A stretch of 64,000 nt of DNA from the NCBI RefSeq assembly GCF_008831285.2, contig NC_045149.1:3087500-3151499 (forward strand), read 5' to 3'. The notes beneath the pieces were generated by a model that worked only from the letters and a program-made list of their open reading frames with translations, did not search any database and was not told the origin of the DNA. Both the position numbers and the translations under genes were made by a program. This document shows positions 24,190 to 35,143 of this stretch, in pieces. The stretch's first letter is position 1. The number at the start of each line of letters is the position of its first letter. The DNA comes from Nymphaea colorata. Lineage: Eukaryota; Streptophyta; Magnoliopsida; Nymphaeales; Nymphaeaceae.

Positions 24190-25400
24190 ATGTTGTCGAA
24201 GATTCAACTCCTTTTATGAAAAGTGATAAGTTAGAGGTTTATGATCTGTGAATACTTCAAACTCTACCCCATAAAGATAATATCACCACATCTTTAAAGC
24301 ATGCACGATAGCGGCCAACTCCAAATCATGTGTAGGATAGTCTTCCTCATGAGGTCTTAAATATCTAGAAGTGTAGGCAATAACACAATCATGTTGCATG
24401 AATACCACACCATACCCAAGGCTAGAAGCATTCATATAAACTGCAAATCCCTCTGTGCCTGATGGTAAAACCAATATAAGAGCCATTGTCAACCTCTACT
24501 TTGATGTTCAAAAGCTCTGCTCACATGCCTCTGACCACACAAACTTTGCTCATTTTTGAGTAACACAATCATAGACAGATCCATCTAAGAGAATCCCTGA
24601 ATAAACTGTTTGTAGTATCCTACCAATCAGAGAAAAGCTCGTACCTCAGTAGGAATCATAGGGGTCTTCCACTATTGTACTGCTTCTACTTTAGCTAGAT
24701 CCATTGCCACTCCCCTACCAAAAATAATATAGCCCAAAAATCCAACTTCGTCCAGCCAAAACTCACACTTAGATAATTTGGCATATAACCTATGCTATCT
24801 CAATGTACTTAGTACTACAGGAAGATGTTTCTCATGTGTCACCTTTGGGGGAGAATAAATCAATACATCATCAATGAAAAGAATCACAAACTGATCTAAA
24901 TAGTCCCTGAATACTTTGTTCATTAGGTCCATAAACATAGGGGGAGCATTAGTCAACCCAAAAGGTAATACACGATCATAGTGGCCATACCAGGTTCTGA
25001 ATGCAGTTTTAGACACATCTTCCTCCTTAGTATGTAGCTGAAGATAACCTAACTTCAAATCAATCTTAGAAAATATTTGTGCATCTTTTTACTGATCTAG
25101 TGAATCCTTCAATGTGAGGTAAAGTGTACTTATGTTTATCTGTTGCCTGATTCAACATGTGATAATCAATGCAAAGACAAAGGGAGCCATCTTTCTTTCT
25201 CACAAATAATATTGGTGCACCTAGGAAGGCTTGGTAGGGTGAATGAAGTCTTTATCTATCAATTCTTGCAATTGCTTCTTCAACTCCGTCCACTTTGTAG
25301 TCCCATCCTATAGAGTGCCCTCGAGAAAAGCATTATGCCCAGCATCAAATCGATCAATAATTTAATCTCCCTCAGTGGTAGCAGTCCTAGAAGATCCTTA
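24190..25400 (-). pseudogene. Ty3/gypsy reverse transcriptase and RNase H remnant
   Basis: The minus-strand frame at 24795-25058 holds [36 protein letters not shown] and [13 protein letters not shown]: the palm with an FIDD catalytic motif. The frame at 24283-24492 holds [20 protein letters not shown] and [31 protein letters not shown], the RNase H domain with the first Asp changed to Asn (YMNAS for YxDAS). Stops between 24500 and 24790 split the two. Gene order and motifs match plant chromovirus-like gypsy pol. Confidence 0.85.
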
Positions 25401-25410
25401 GGGAATATAT

Positions 25411-25760
25411 CTAGGAACTCATGAGCAAACAAGATAGTTCAGGCTGGGGCTCCACCTTCACTCCCACTAAGCTCATCATATAAGCAATCTCCTCCAAGTG
25501 AATGTTTTGTTGCACACATAATGTAAAGGGCTGGTCACTAAGATGATCCCCTGCATGTTTGAGCCTGGAATTATACAAAATCTTCCTAAAAAGTACAAAC
25601 AACCACATGATTGGCATGCAATAAATATAGGCATCATACTCATAAAACCAATCTGTAACCATGATTACATCAAAACCCTTTAGAACCAGAATGACCAACT
25701 GAGCGGAACATACTACTTCTGAGATCCAAATGACTATATGAGGCAAGTACTAGGTATAAT
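25411..25760 (-). pseudogene. Ty3/gypsy protease C-terminal part
   Basis: The minus-strand frame contains LVILVLKGFDVIMVTDWFYEYDAYIYC, the usual C-terminal strand of gypsy protease (normally FDVILGMDWL), followed by a decayed linker to reverse transcriptase. The catalytic D-T/S-G segment is not readable in 25760-26000. Confidence 0.65.
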
Positions 25761-26089
25761 AATATTGAAACCCAATAACAGAGAATACCTGAAGTTTATA
25801 AGGTATAGTTACAATATAAATATCAAGTAAAGTGGCTAGTCTATAGGACATAAAGGAATGGAAAGCACCAAAATCAAATAAGCATGTGTAGTACAAGACT
25901 GCACAAGAAGGTTGCCTTCAAGCAGATCGCAGTTGGGAAACTGAAGGTCCTTAACAATCATAGAATACACATGCCTTGCCACCCTACTGCCTACCAATAG
26001 ACTTGACCTCATTTAACTAATGGAGGTAGATAACCCACTGGATGAGCAGCACAGCACGACTGTAGGCACGATTGTTGTGATAGCTATTG

Positions 26090-26900
26090 GGACTGTAGCT
26101 GATGCTATTCTTGATGCTTTAGGCTTTCTCGAATAAAGTGACCTTTTTCCTACAAAACAAGCATGCACCTAACAATCTCAAGCATGGATGGCTAGGATGG
26201 AAGTGATGATGAATACATACTATTGTCTTGATGGCAGTGTTCTACATCCCTGCTGTGGAGGCAAGAGTCCTCCTCAACTGGGTGGCAAAAGCCTCTTTGG
26301 CTTTCCTTGGCTACCCTCACCTATAATAGTGAGTCTCTTCATTCAGGCTTGTCCTTGCACTCGAGCCCAATTATCCTCAAATCTGATGGCCATCTCTATG
26401 GCCTCATTCAATATAGCGGGTTTCATGCCCATGACCCTGCTGTGTAGTCTGTCATTCAATCCACTAAGGAATTTGTTGGTATGTGCCTTTTTACTTGTGT
26501 ACACATGTGGACAATACTTTTCCAAATGTCTAAAACGGGTCGTGTATTCTGCTATACTCATGCCTTGTTTAGCCAGGATAAGGAAGTTCTGCATCCAGCT
26601 CTCTCTCACGTGGTCTGGAATGTACATCTTAACAAATAATTCACGAAACACTGCCCAAGTGGACTCTGATCTTTGAGTCGTAGTTCTTCTTGCATAGCCC
26701 ACCAACCCTCCGCATCTCCTCTGAGCATGTACCTACAATACTTGAGTTCAACTCCTTATAAATCTTAGACATCACAAAGGTCTTTCCGATTGCTTTCAGC
26801 CAATCCTCAATTGCCTCTATACCATCCTTCCTATGAACTTCAGTGGCTTCATATCCATAAAATGCTTATACTACTTCCCAAGAATTGGCTGCATAGTGGG
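26090..26900 (-). pseudogene. Ty3/gypsy gag remnant with zinc knuckle
   Basis: The minus-strand frame at 26343-26705 is a retrotransposon gag domain: TTQRSESTWAVFRELFVKMYIPD, MQNFLILAKQGMSIAEYTTRFRHLEKYCP and KFLSGLNDRLHSRVM. At about 26110-26160 a decayed knuckle reads CLFCRKK then, after a one-base shift, GHFIRES with the last Cys replaced. The region to 26900 carries N-terminal gag debris. The plus-strand open frame at 26188-26676 is only the antisense of this domain. Confidence 0.8.
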
Positions 26901-27421
26901 AACAAAAACTGCAATAGGCTGTGTAGATGTTGTTGTTGTTTGCATGGCAGTGGCCTTGGCCCTAGAAACTAGATGAGTAGCAAGAATGGGAACTACAGCA
27001 GGTGCCACAGTTGGTTGGTGCAATAGCAGCCTTAGTCTATCGCACAGTAGCCTACACGAGGGCATGAGTGGACCCCTGAGTGCACGTAGGGTCTCAAGAA
27101 TGAGTGCCCTGTCATTAGGCTGCTGATCATCTATGACTTGATACTCGACCTGCTCGTCTCCCTCTCAAGTGGCACAGGCCTTTGCAGCCTCCTACTCTGC
27201 ATAATACTGGTTTTAGTGTCACATCGTGGATAGTACTTACAAATCAAGAAACTAATATCATGAAGGTACAAGAATTAGCTCTATCATAACATTACAACCA
27301 GTAACATAGAGTAATAATAACAAAGGTATTGTAATAACAAAGATATTGAAATTAAAATAGTACCAATAATCTCACTTGGCTGGCAGCACTTTGGATTGTT
27401 TGTCTGTCTCAAGGATAGAGG

Positions 27422-27437
27422 GGTGCTATGGTACCAA
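27422..27437 (-). other. Probable primer binding site of the second gypsy element
   Basis: The minus strand reads TTGGTACCATAGCACC, close to the TTGGTATCAGAGCC initiator-Met site, four bases inside a GTTACA end. It fixes the 3' end of the 5' LTR at about 27442. Confidence 0.6.
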
Positions 27438-28891
27438 TTTATGTAACGACACTACTCATAACCATACATTTCATACAAAAATAGTTGAACATGTGCAATG
27501 CATGCATAGTATATCATATTTGTCTTTGTAATTGATGAATAGCACTTGTCTTCCGATACAATATAAAAGAAACCAGTATCCTAGGCAGATATACGCCTCT
27601 ATCAGAGTGACAGTTTATTGAGTGTATTGTGCATAACACACACAACATGTGTAGTAATAGTCTATAGCCAAAGGATAAATATAGATAAATCCTAGCAAAA
27701 TAACTATACAAAAGGACATCGTCCTACAAGTCTATATGTACACAAAGCATTCTCGCAACCAAAATAGGTAGAATGAATCATATTGCCCAATGATTACCCT
27801 CTACTCCTACAACTTCACGACCTCTAGGTGCCACCCTCCTCAGGGTGAGTACCTAAAACTAAACAACAATAAGTGTCAAAGGTAACTCTAATGCGCCAAG
27901 CATTCCATATAAGCAATAATAGTCAGCATAACATAGGGTGCATATTCAAATGTATAACTCTGAACACTGAGGACAACACAACTTTTGAATGGAATGTAAG
28001 GCTCAACAAGATTGTTGTGCAGCTTATGGTCATCACACACAACAATTGAGTCATTGGGAAAAAGTAAAACTTGGGGTAACCTTACCATGACACCCAACAA
28101 GGCTAAGCTCAGGTATACCTATTGCAACACGTTTCATACTCTAGTGAGGACTGGCTCCTTGCTTGTAGCTTGGGTGAGGAGCACTTCATAATGCACTCTG
28201 TTCTCAAAACTCAAACCTCTATGCGACCCACCTATTTTTTTTACAGCAGGCTCGACTGATATCTAGTCGGTATAGTCTATTCATGATAAATCTTGCCCTA
28301 GGCCATTGCAGTATGTCTAGCTCATGTTCAGGCTCTCAAAATCAAACTATTAATAAAAAACTAGCGAAAACAAAACAGTGCATCAAGATAGTATTCAACA
28401 TTGTGAATACCAAGACTTTTCACAAGTTTATATTAACATGTTACCATTCACCATCAGATTTCCAAATGGATTTTCAATGACCAAATTTCAAGAATAAGGT
28501 GTCATCTCTAAGCCAAATAAGCACTTTTCATACTAGCATTGAACATCTAGACCCAGATCATCTAGGTCATTCACCCTGAAAATTATCATTTTACCCCTAC
28601 ATCTCAGCATTGTACCTAGAAAGTATGAATTCTTCAACAAATTTTTGAGAATAGCCTAACATTTGAGCAATTAGGTCATTTTTCAATTTTGCAGGACGCC
28701 AGGAGTCACTGAAGTCAGCTCACCAAAGTTATCAGTCTGAAACCAACTCCCCTATAGCTTAAATCAACTCTTGAAACTTAAAATTGTGATCTTTAGCTCA
28801 ATCAAGTCAAAACCAGTTTCACTTAATGGAGAGAAAGTTTTATTTCACCTGATTTTGAGTCCCTTAGTCTAAGTTTCTCTAATGTTTTTAG
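27438..28891 (-). repeat. Probable 5' LTR of the second gypsy element, outer end unresolved
   Basis: The minus strand ends in ...GTCGTTACA at 27442 next to the primer site, the usual form of a gypsy LTR end. No matching left LTR could be aligned, so its length is unknown. No coding sequence was recognised to 28891. Confidence 0.45.
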
Positions 28892-29340
28892 GGGTTTGAG
28901 CTGAATTTGAGCCCAACCCAGAAGATTGAGCTAAAAATGAGCTAGAACCATATTTATCATGTATAAATCAAGTTTTCTTTAGTTTAACTTGAGTTTATTC
29001 ATCTTGGTTTGAGTTCAATTCAGTTCCCAGCATGTTCCCTCTCCTATTTTCAGGGTTTGAGCTGGATTTGCACTCAACAAATAAGATTGAGCTAAAACCA
29101 AAATAGGACCATATTTATCACTTATAAATCAAGTTTCCCTTAGTTTGATTTGAGTTTATTCATCTTGGTTTGAGTGCTCTCTTTCTCTCTTGTTTTCGAG
29201 GGTTTGAGTTGAATTTGAGATCAACCTAATAGAGTGAGCTAAAACTAAGTTAGGATTATGTTTATCATGAGTAGATTAATACTCCCTTAGCTCAGTTTGA
29301 TTTCATTCCTTCTTTTTTGAGTTCAATTCAGTTTCAAAGT
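28892..29340. repeat. Three tandem units of about 147-161 bp
   Basis: Units start at 28892, 29053 and 29200 with GGGTTTGAGCTGAATTTG variants. Each continues through GATTGAGCTAAAA, TTTATCA, AATCAAGTTT and TTTGAGTTTATTCATC (weaker in unit 3). All are diverged; function unknown. Confidence 0.8.
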
Positions 29341-30080
29341 AGTACACTCTACAAATTACTATCGAGCTAAATTTTCGTAAAATTAAAGCAAATTTCTCTA
29401 TTCTTTCATCATTGTCCCTATAGGTAAGTAGTTGTTTCAAGTACCCTTGGATCCGCCTATGAAAAATTTAATAAAAGTCTGACTTTTATGGTTTTCCTTT
29501 CCCTTTATAAATGTGGTACATATAGCTTGTAGAAATTTGTTTTTGATTTTTAGAGGAACATGAGAGGAATTTTTCAGCAATATTTTAACCATAGCCTATT
29601 TAGGAACTTGACCACAGGCTGGTTCAGTCAGATCGAAGAAATTCATCTGGATTTCTAGAAATATACATAGGGTGCAATTCCTTTTTGAGCCATATTCATA
29701 AACATAGGGTATAAGTCACTTATACCTTGGTTTATGATTTTCTCTAGTTCTAGAGCATTAGTTCAAGCCAGTCCCCTTACCTGAGTCAATTTCAACCCAA
29801 AATCATATACAAGGGTATTTGGTCATTTACAGCCATGCACATATTTTTTATATAACCAAACATAGAAGCCACATGGACCTAAATTAGCTTTTCATAAATA
29901 TTTCATGGATCTAGTATGCCTAAGGCCAGGCTTAGCCTATCCCAACTTCTCATTAAAACTAAATTTTCCAAAGGCCGCACCCATGTTGGCATGTGCCTAA
30001 ACTAGGTTTGAACCCAGTTTTTCAAAACTAAACATAACCCAGGTCCAGTTTATGTCATACAACTTGAACCCACGTAGCCC
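29341..30080. other. AT-rich spacer, nothing recognised
   Basis: No coding or structural signal was found. Confidence 0.4.
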
Positions 30081-32949
30081 AACTCAAGCCAGGTTTAGGT
30101 CCTTGCTATTTTCATATCTCCATTTCATACTTTTGATCTAGATAATATATCCAAGTATTATTTTTATGTCTGGATCTCATATCCAAGCCTCCAATCTGAT
30201 CTATCTTATTAGATCCAAATCCATTATTCTTCTTTCAGATCCTAGATATTGAATCATAATCCAAATTCTAATACCATATTTGGATCCATCTTCTATAAGT
30301 TTCCTTGGTTCTGGACCTAGATTTGGGTTTCAACATCAAACCTAAATCCAAGATCCACATGTGAACTTAATGCACATTATATATAAAAAAAATGTTTATA
30401 ATTTTCTAACTCGATGCTCAATGTCAACTCACATGTAAGCACTTGAAATGTGCATAATTTTTTGTTGAACGCTCTGGCCTAGGAAGAATCTAAATTAGTA
30501 TCCATATGTGGCTGGGATGAACATTTTTTTGATGTGTGCCAAGTTTTAGAATAAGGTTTAAAAGTGTGCTTTCTCCTCTTCATATTCTTGCTTTGTTTGT
30601 TCTCCATGCCCAATTCAATCCAAATACTTTATTTAAGAATCAAAGAGCACTTCTCTATGCGCACGTGGCATTTTATGGAATCAAATTTGGAGTCCAGATG
30701 AAAACACATCAAACATTTTTCTGGTTGAAAACATATTTGAACCCAAAGTTTTGTGCTTTTGAGAGGAGAGAGAGGGTCTAGGAGTTTACTCCTAGATCGA
30801 AAATCTCAAAGGGGTTACCCACCTCTCTCTCTTTCCCACAAATAGGGCTTCACACCCCCCTCTCACCACACACTTTGAGTTATTCCTTGAGAAGCCTAAA
30901 AATTTAGTAAAATTTCAACCGGGTAATAAAAAAAGAAATCTAGCTCAAAACAAGTTCAAATTTTAAGAGTCTTGGTCTAAGGTTTATGTTCAGGCTGCAT
31001 TAGCACTCAACCTAGACCCAACCGCACTCAGTGTGGGGGTCATGGAAGTGGGCTCAACAATGGCACCAGCTTCAGGTAATTTCCTTTTCCATTTTCTTTT
31101 TTTTCTTATTTGCATTTTAGTTATTTTTCGCATGGGTAGTTTAGTTTTGCTTTTAGCATGTTTAGTTTAGTTTATTTCTTGCTTAATTTAGCATATTTAT
31201 TTTGTAGATTATACTTATTTTAATGTCTTTAGGGTACACATAGGGGTTAGTTATGCCCATCTTCTGTTTCTTTCTTTTAATTTCATGTTTTTGGTTAAGT
31301 AATTTTACTTAAGCCATGCATCTATAATATAGTTTTCTTTCATACTTTCTTCAATCATGCAATGCACTTATATTTTAACATGCACTAAGTCACCTTGCAC
31401 TCACATGCACCCTTATCTGAAACAAGACTGGGCCAGCCTAGTAGCATGTCTATATGTGCATTGGCCCATGTATGTGAAAACCTAAATCTAGTTTGGTCCT
31501 CATACAAGAACCATTCCAAAATCATAGTTTTCCAAAATATTTTAAAAAATAAACCTTTTTAAATGATTTTGAAAATCCTATGCCATGTAAATATGGAGTT
31601 CAAACCTAGCTGTTCTCTAAGACTTAGCTTGAACCCATCATAGATCCTACTACTTATAATGGTAGTCCCGTAGCCTTGGTCTAATCAAACTTCTTTAAAC
31701 ACTCATTCGTATAAAATGAATGAAGTGTATATTTTATATCACCTGCGAGGACAGGTTCGAGGACCCGTTGGTCAAAGGGGAGGTCCAGATTCTGGGACGG
31801 AGCCGTGGTTTGACTAAGACCAAACACACTTTAAACCCAAGTAGACTCAAACCTAACATACCCTTCGTTCATTTGGATTTTGGATCTCAATTCAAAATAT
31901 TGGATTCAAATCATAAACCTCATGCTGATCTAAACGTGGATTTTAAGGGCAATTCTAGCATATTTAGATTTGGATCTCAAATAATGAATTATGAATTTTG
32001 GATTATGGATATTGAATTGTGGATGTTAGATATTAAATCTTAGATTTTGGATCTTGGACTTCAAAGCTTGGATTTCGGATCAGATTCTGCATAATGGGTT
32101 TTGATCCTAAATCTCATATTATGGGTATCATATCATGGATTTGGGATATCAGATTTTAGATTTCAAACCATAAAATTTGGATTTGGGTTTCTAGATTTTG
32201 GATCTGGATCTTAGGTTTTGGATTTTACACTATGAACTTTAAATTATAAATTTTGGACCAATATTCACGTTATCATACCCCAATACAAGATTTTTAAGCC
32301 TGGTATTCATCATATTTGGATCCATCTTTTTAGAATTTGGATCTTAAGAGATCAAATCACGAATACAAGATTAAACCTCCTGTATGATTAAACCTATTGT
32401 ATGTCTGACCTTGCTTTGGGATCAAGAGATCTATTAACAAGATATGATATTTGAATTTCTATGACATCACCCATTTCAATTTAAAATAAGAATTCATCAT
32501 ATCTTGATCTCACTTTTTAGATTCACATCCAGATTTCCCTTCTAGGTCTATGTCCTATACCATAGTCCTAGTAGAGACTGGACTCCAGGTCTACATGACT
32601 TAGTTTTGCATGCATCATTTTAGATCTAGGATCTTCATTTGCATTGATCTATGATGATCTAGACATGAATAGACATCAGATTGAATTCACTTTGGTCATC
32701 AATCTCTTTTTGAGATCTGTTTAGATTTTAAAACATGCATAACTTCAGATTTAGCATTTGCTTTCTTAGGTTTTGGACAACATTTAGACTTAGGAAACAA
32801 AATATTTTCGTTTAAACCTTGGTTTAATTACCCATGGTAAAGGCACCAGGAATGGTCAGACCTGGTACCAACAGGTCAGGTCCCCTCTCTTGAAATTTTG
32901 CACAAGGAACGAAGGCAAGTACATGTATTTTATTTCATTGACACAGTTT
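30081..32949 (+). repeat. AT-rich dispersed repeat, right copy (possible LTR)
   Basis: Shares its GGATCC/TTTTGGAT-rich vocabulary and, at 32830-32905, an alignable stretch (ATTACCCATGGTAAAGGC, GGAATGGTCAGACC, CTCTCTTG, GCA) with the left copy ending at 23266. 31900-32250 is an especially dense run of TTTGGAT words. Short open frames (30536-30781, 31720-32043) show no known domain. Confidence 0.45.
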
Positions 32950-34524
32950 GCATGTAAGATTTTGTAAAAAAAATTACATGTAAACATATATATATATATA
33001 TATAATATCACACAATCAGGCCCGCATGCCTAAAATCAAACCACGCAGTCACAGTCTGTTTATGTACGTGTATGCTGCCCTCAGACCTCTTATAGAGGTC
33101 TAACTTACTTGTCGATCACAATCATGCTAGCCACGATTTCAACCTCCACTCATCAGATATCCAGAGTATACTCACATACTAGATCATAAGATTTATGTGT
33201 AAATAATACATAACAAGATTTTGAACAAGTCACACGACAAATAAAATTTCAATTCTTGCCTTCTTTGGGGAGGATCATTATGATATCTCATGGTGATATA
33301 CTTTAGCAATCAAACAACACCCACTGATGTGTCCAAGGCCTACAAGGGTTGCATTTGTGCAAGCATGGTAAAAAAATGACAAGATGATTATTCTGGCATG
33401 CACAACAAACCCCAAACGAGACAAGGTGCATGGGCATACCTTAAGAAATCAAAACATGCCTAGCTTAAAGCCAACGGTGATGCTTGGCCACGCGCCGGCT
33501 ATGGTCTGGCCAGGTATGCCATAGCTCGGTCATGGCCGACCAATGCTGATTGGCAAAATGGTTAGGGAATTACAAGAGCTACTCGAGCTTTTACCATCAT
33601 TCAACATGAAAACCGCAATCGTGAGGTCAATTTCTCGAAAAATAAGCCCCTAAAGGGCTAGTTCACAAACTTGTTGAGTAATGGTTTGTGAAATGTCTCA
33701 ATTTGTACTGTTTTTAGTCAAACAAAAGATGCAAATACATGGAGCACTAAAAAAAGGCATCATTCCTAGAATATGATATGAAATTACATATTTAAAAAAA
33801 TCAAAATCAATTCCAAAAGAAAAAAGAGAAACCCATGGTACCATACCTGAAATAACTTTGATTTTGAGCTTTTTAGATGCCTAAAAACTATCAGATGGCT
33901 GCTCCTAAGATAACCAACTTCTCCTCCTCTCTTGGAAAACCCCCTTCCTAACTCCCTCTCTCTCTCTCACTCTTTCTTTCTTTCCTCTCCTTCTGTCTCT
34001 CTCTTCTCTTCCTCTTCCTCACGGTGGGGAATGAACTTTTTTTCAATTATTATATATAATTTCTTAGGTTATTAATTTTAACTCAATTTTTTAACTATTA
34101 ATTCTGGTTTAATTTTAGTTAAACATATATTAATTGAGGTTAATCTATATTAACTCATAATTAAGAAGATCTTAATCTTATTTAAAATCACTAATCTCCT
34201 CATTAACCAATTTACTAATCCACCTGTAATCATATAGTTAAATTCTTTTAAGTGTACCTAATATTTAAATATAAGCATCTCACTAGTTCTTAAAAATTGC
34301 ATTTACAATTTCTAAAATTTCCTAAAGAACTCAAACTTTCACAAACCAGTTCTTCACCATACATACTCTAATTTCAACATAGTTAGCATCATTACAAATT
34401 CCAAGCTCTATTCATCCATACCCGTCTCATCTAGAGACTCCAGTCCTTGAGAAAGTTGACCACTGAAATTAGCAACTTATAACAAGCAGCTCAAAAATAT
34501 AATGGTGTGGCTTAAAAAAAATAC
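32950..34524. other. AT-rich spacer with TA and CT microsatellites
   Basis: A (TA)n run lies at about 32985-33004 and a CT-rich run at about 33953-34020. No gene was recognised. Confidence 0.5.
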
Positions 34525-34767
34525 TTACAGTCTGGGGTGTAACTGTTTTCTTATGACACGTGTTTGTCTTGCAACATCCTCTAGCATTATGGTTATTTCG
34601 AATATATCGAAGATGAATGCATTTATCCAGGAGTCCCATTTCTCAGCGAGAGCATATGAGCACATCGTACCAAACCAGGGCATTGTGCCATTAAATGAGC
34701 CTATATTTTTGTTACATGAAAAGAACATTTTCACACACATTATTGATATTATCGCAAACACTATCAT
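34525..34767 (-). pseudogene. Plant mobile domain (PMD)-like fragment
   Basis: The minus-strand peptide contains LAEKWDSWINAFIFDIFEITIMLEDVA. This resembles the plant mobile domain pattern of aminotransferase-like/MAIN-like proteins: E-R/K-W, about seven residues, then T/A-F, then E-x-T-x-T-L-E-D-V-A. The family occurs both as host genes and inside MULE and gypsy elements. Only about 80 residues are open and no downstream helices are seen, so this is a fragment. The assignment rests on one motif. Confidence 0.5.
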
Positions 34768-34967
34768 ACATACTATTGCACAACTACCATATCACGCACA
34801 CACAAACTATCACACAACATTGAAAGCATAGACTATCAAGCACACCCAATCAAACTATCACGCACACAACCGCACAAATATTGGACAAACCATCCACATA
34901 GATAGACTATCATACCTCGATGATGCACTGCCTCTGGCCATCAAAGTCTTGTTTCATTGTGTTTAGC

Positions 34968-35138
34968 TAGGGCTGGGAGCCAGCCCTGCCCTATAAAAAT
35001 GTCCAAATCTAAGCCCATCAACTTTATGGGGCCAGGCCAATAAAATATTGGGCCTTGGGCTGGAGTTTATGCCCAAGGCCTGCCCCAGCCCGATTATTAA
35101 CAGGTCGGGCTGGGCCGTTGCAATCCAAGCTCATAAAT
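34968..35138. mobile_element. hAT-like terminal region (left end)
   Basis: Starts TAGGGCTGGGAGCCAGCCC and is filled with GGGCTGGGC / GGCCCAAGGC words in both orientations, typical of hAT subterminal regions. It is the same class of end as on the 8315-8858 element. The solo LTR at 35144 separates it from the transposase remnant at 38690-40485, and the two probably belong to one hAT copy. The opposite terminus was not found. Confidence 0.5.
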
Positions 35139-35143
35139 ATTAG
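35139..35143. repeat. Target site duplication ATTAG (left)
   Basis: ATTAG precedes the LTR start at 35144 and recurs at 38095-38099. Confidence 0.85.

Noticed and set aside
26188-26676. 162-codon plus-strand frame
   Set aside because: It is the antisense of the gypsy gag domain read on the minus strand (26343-26705).
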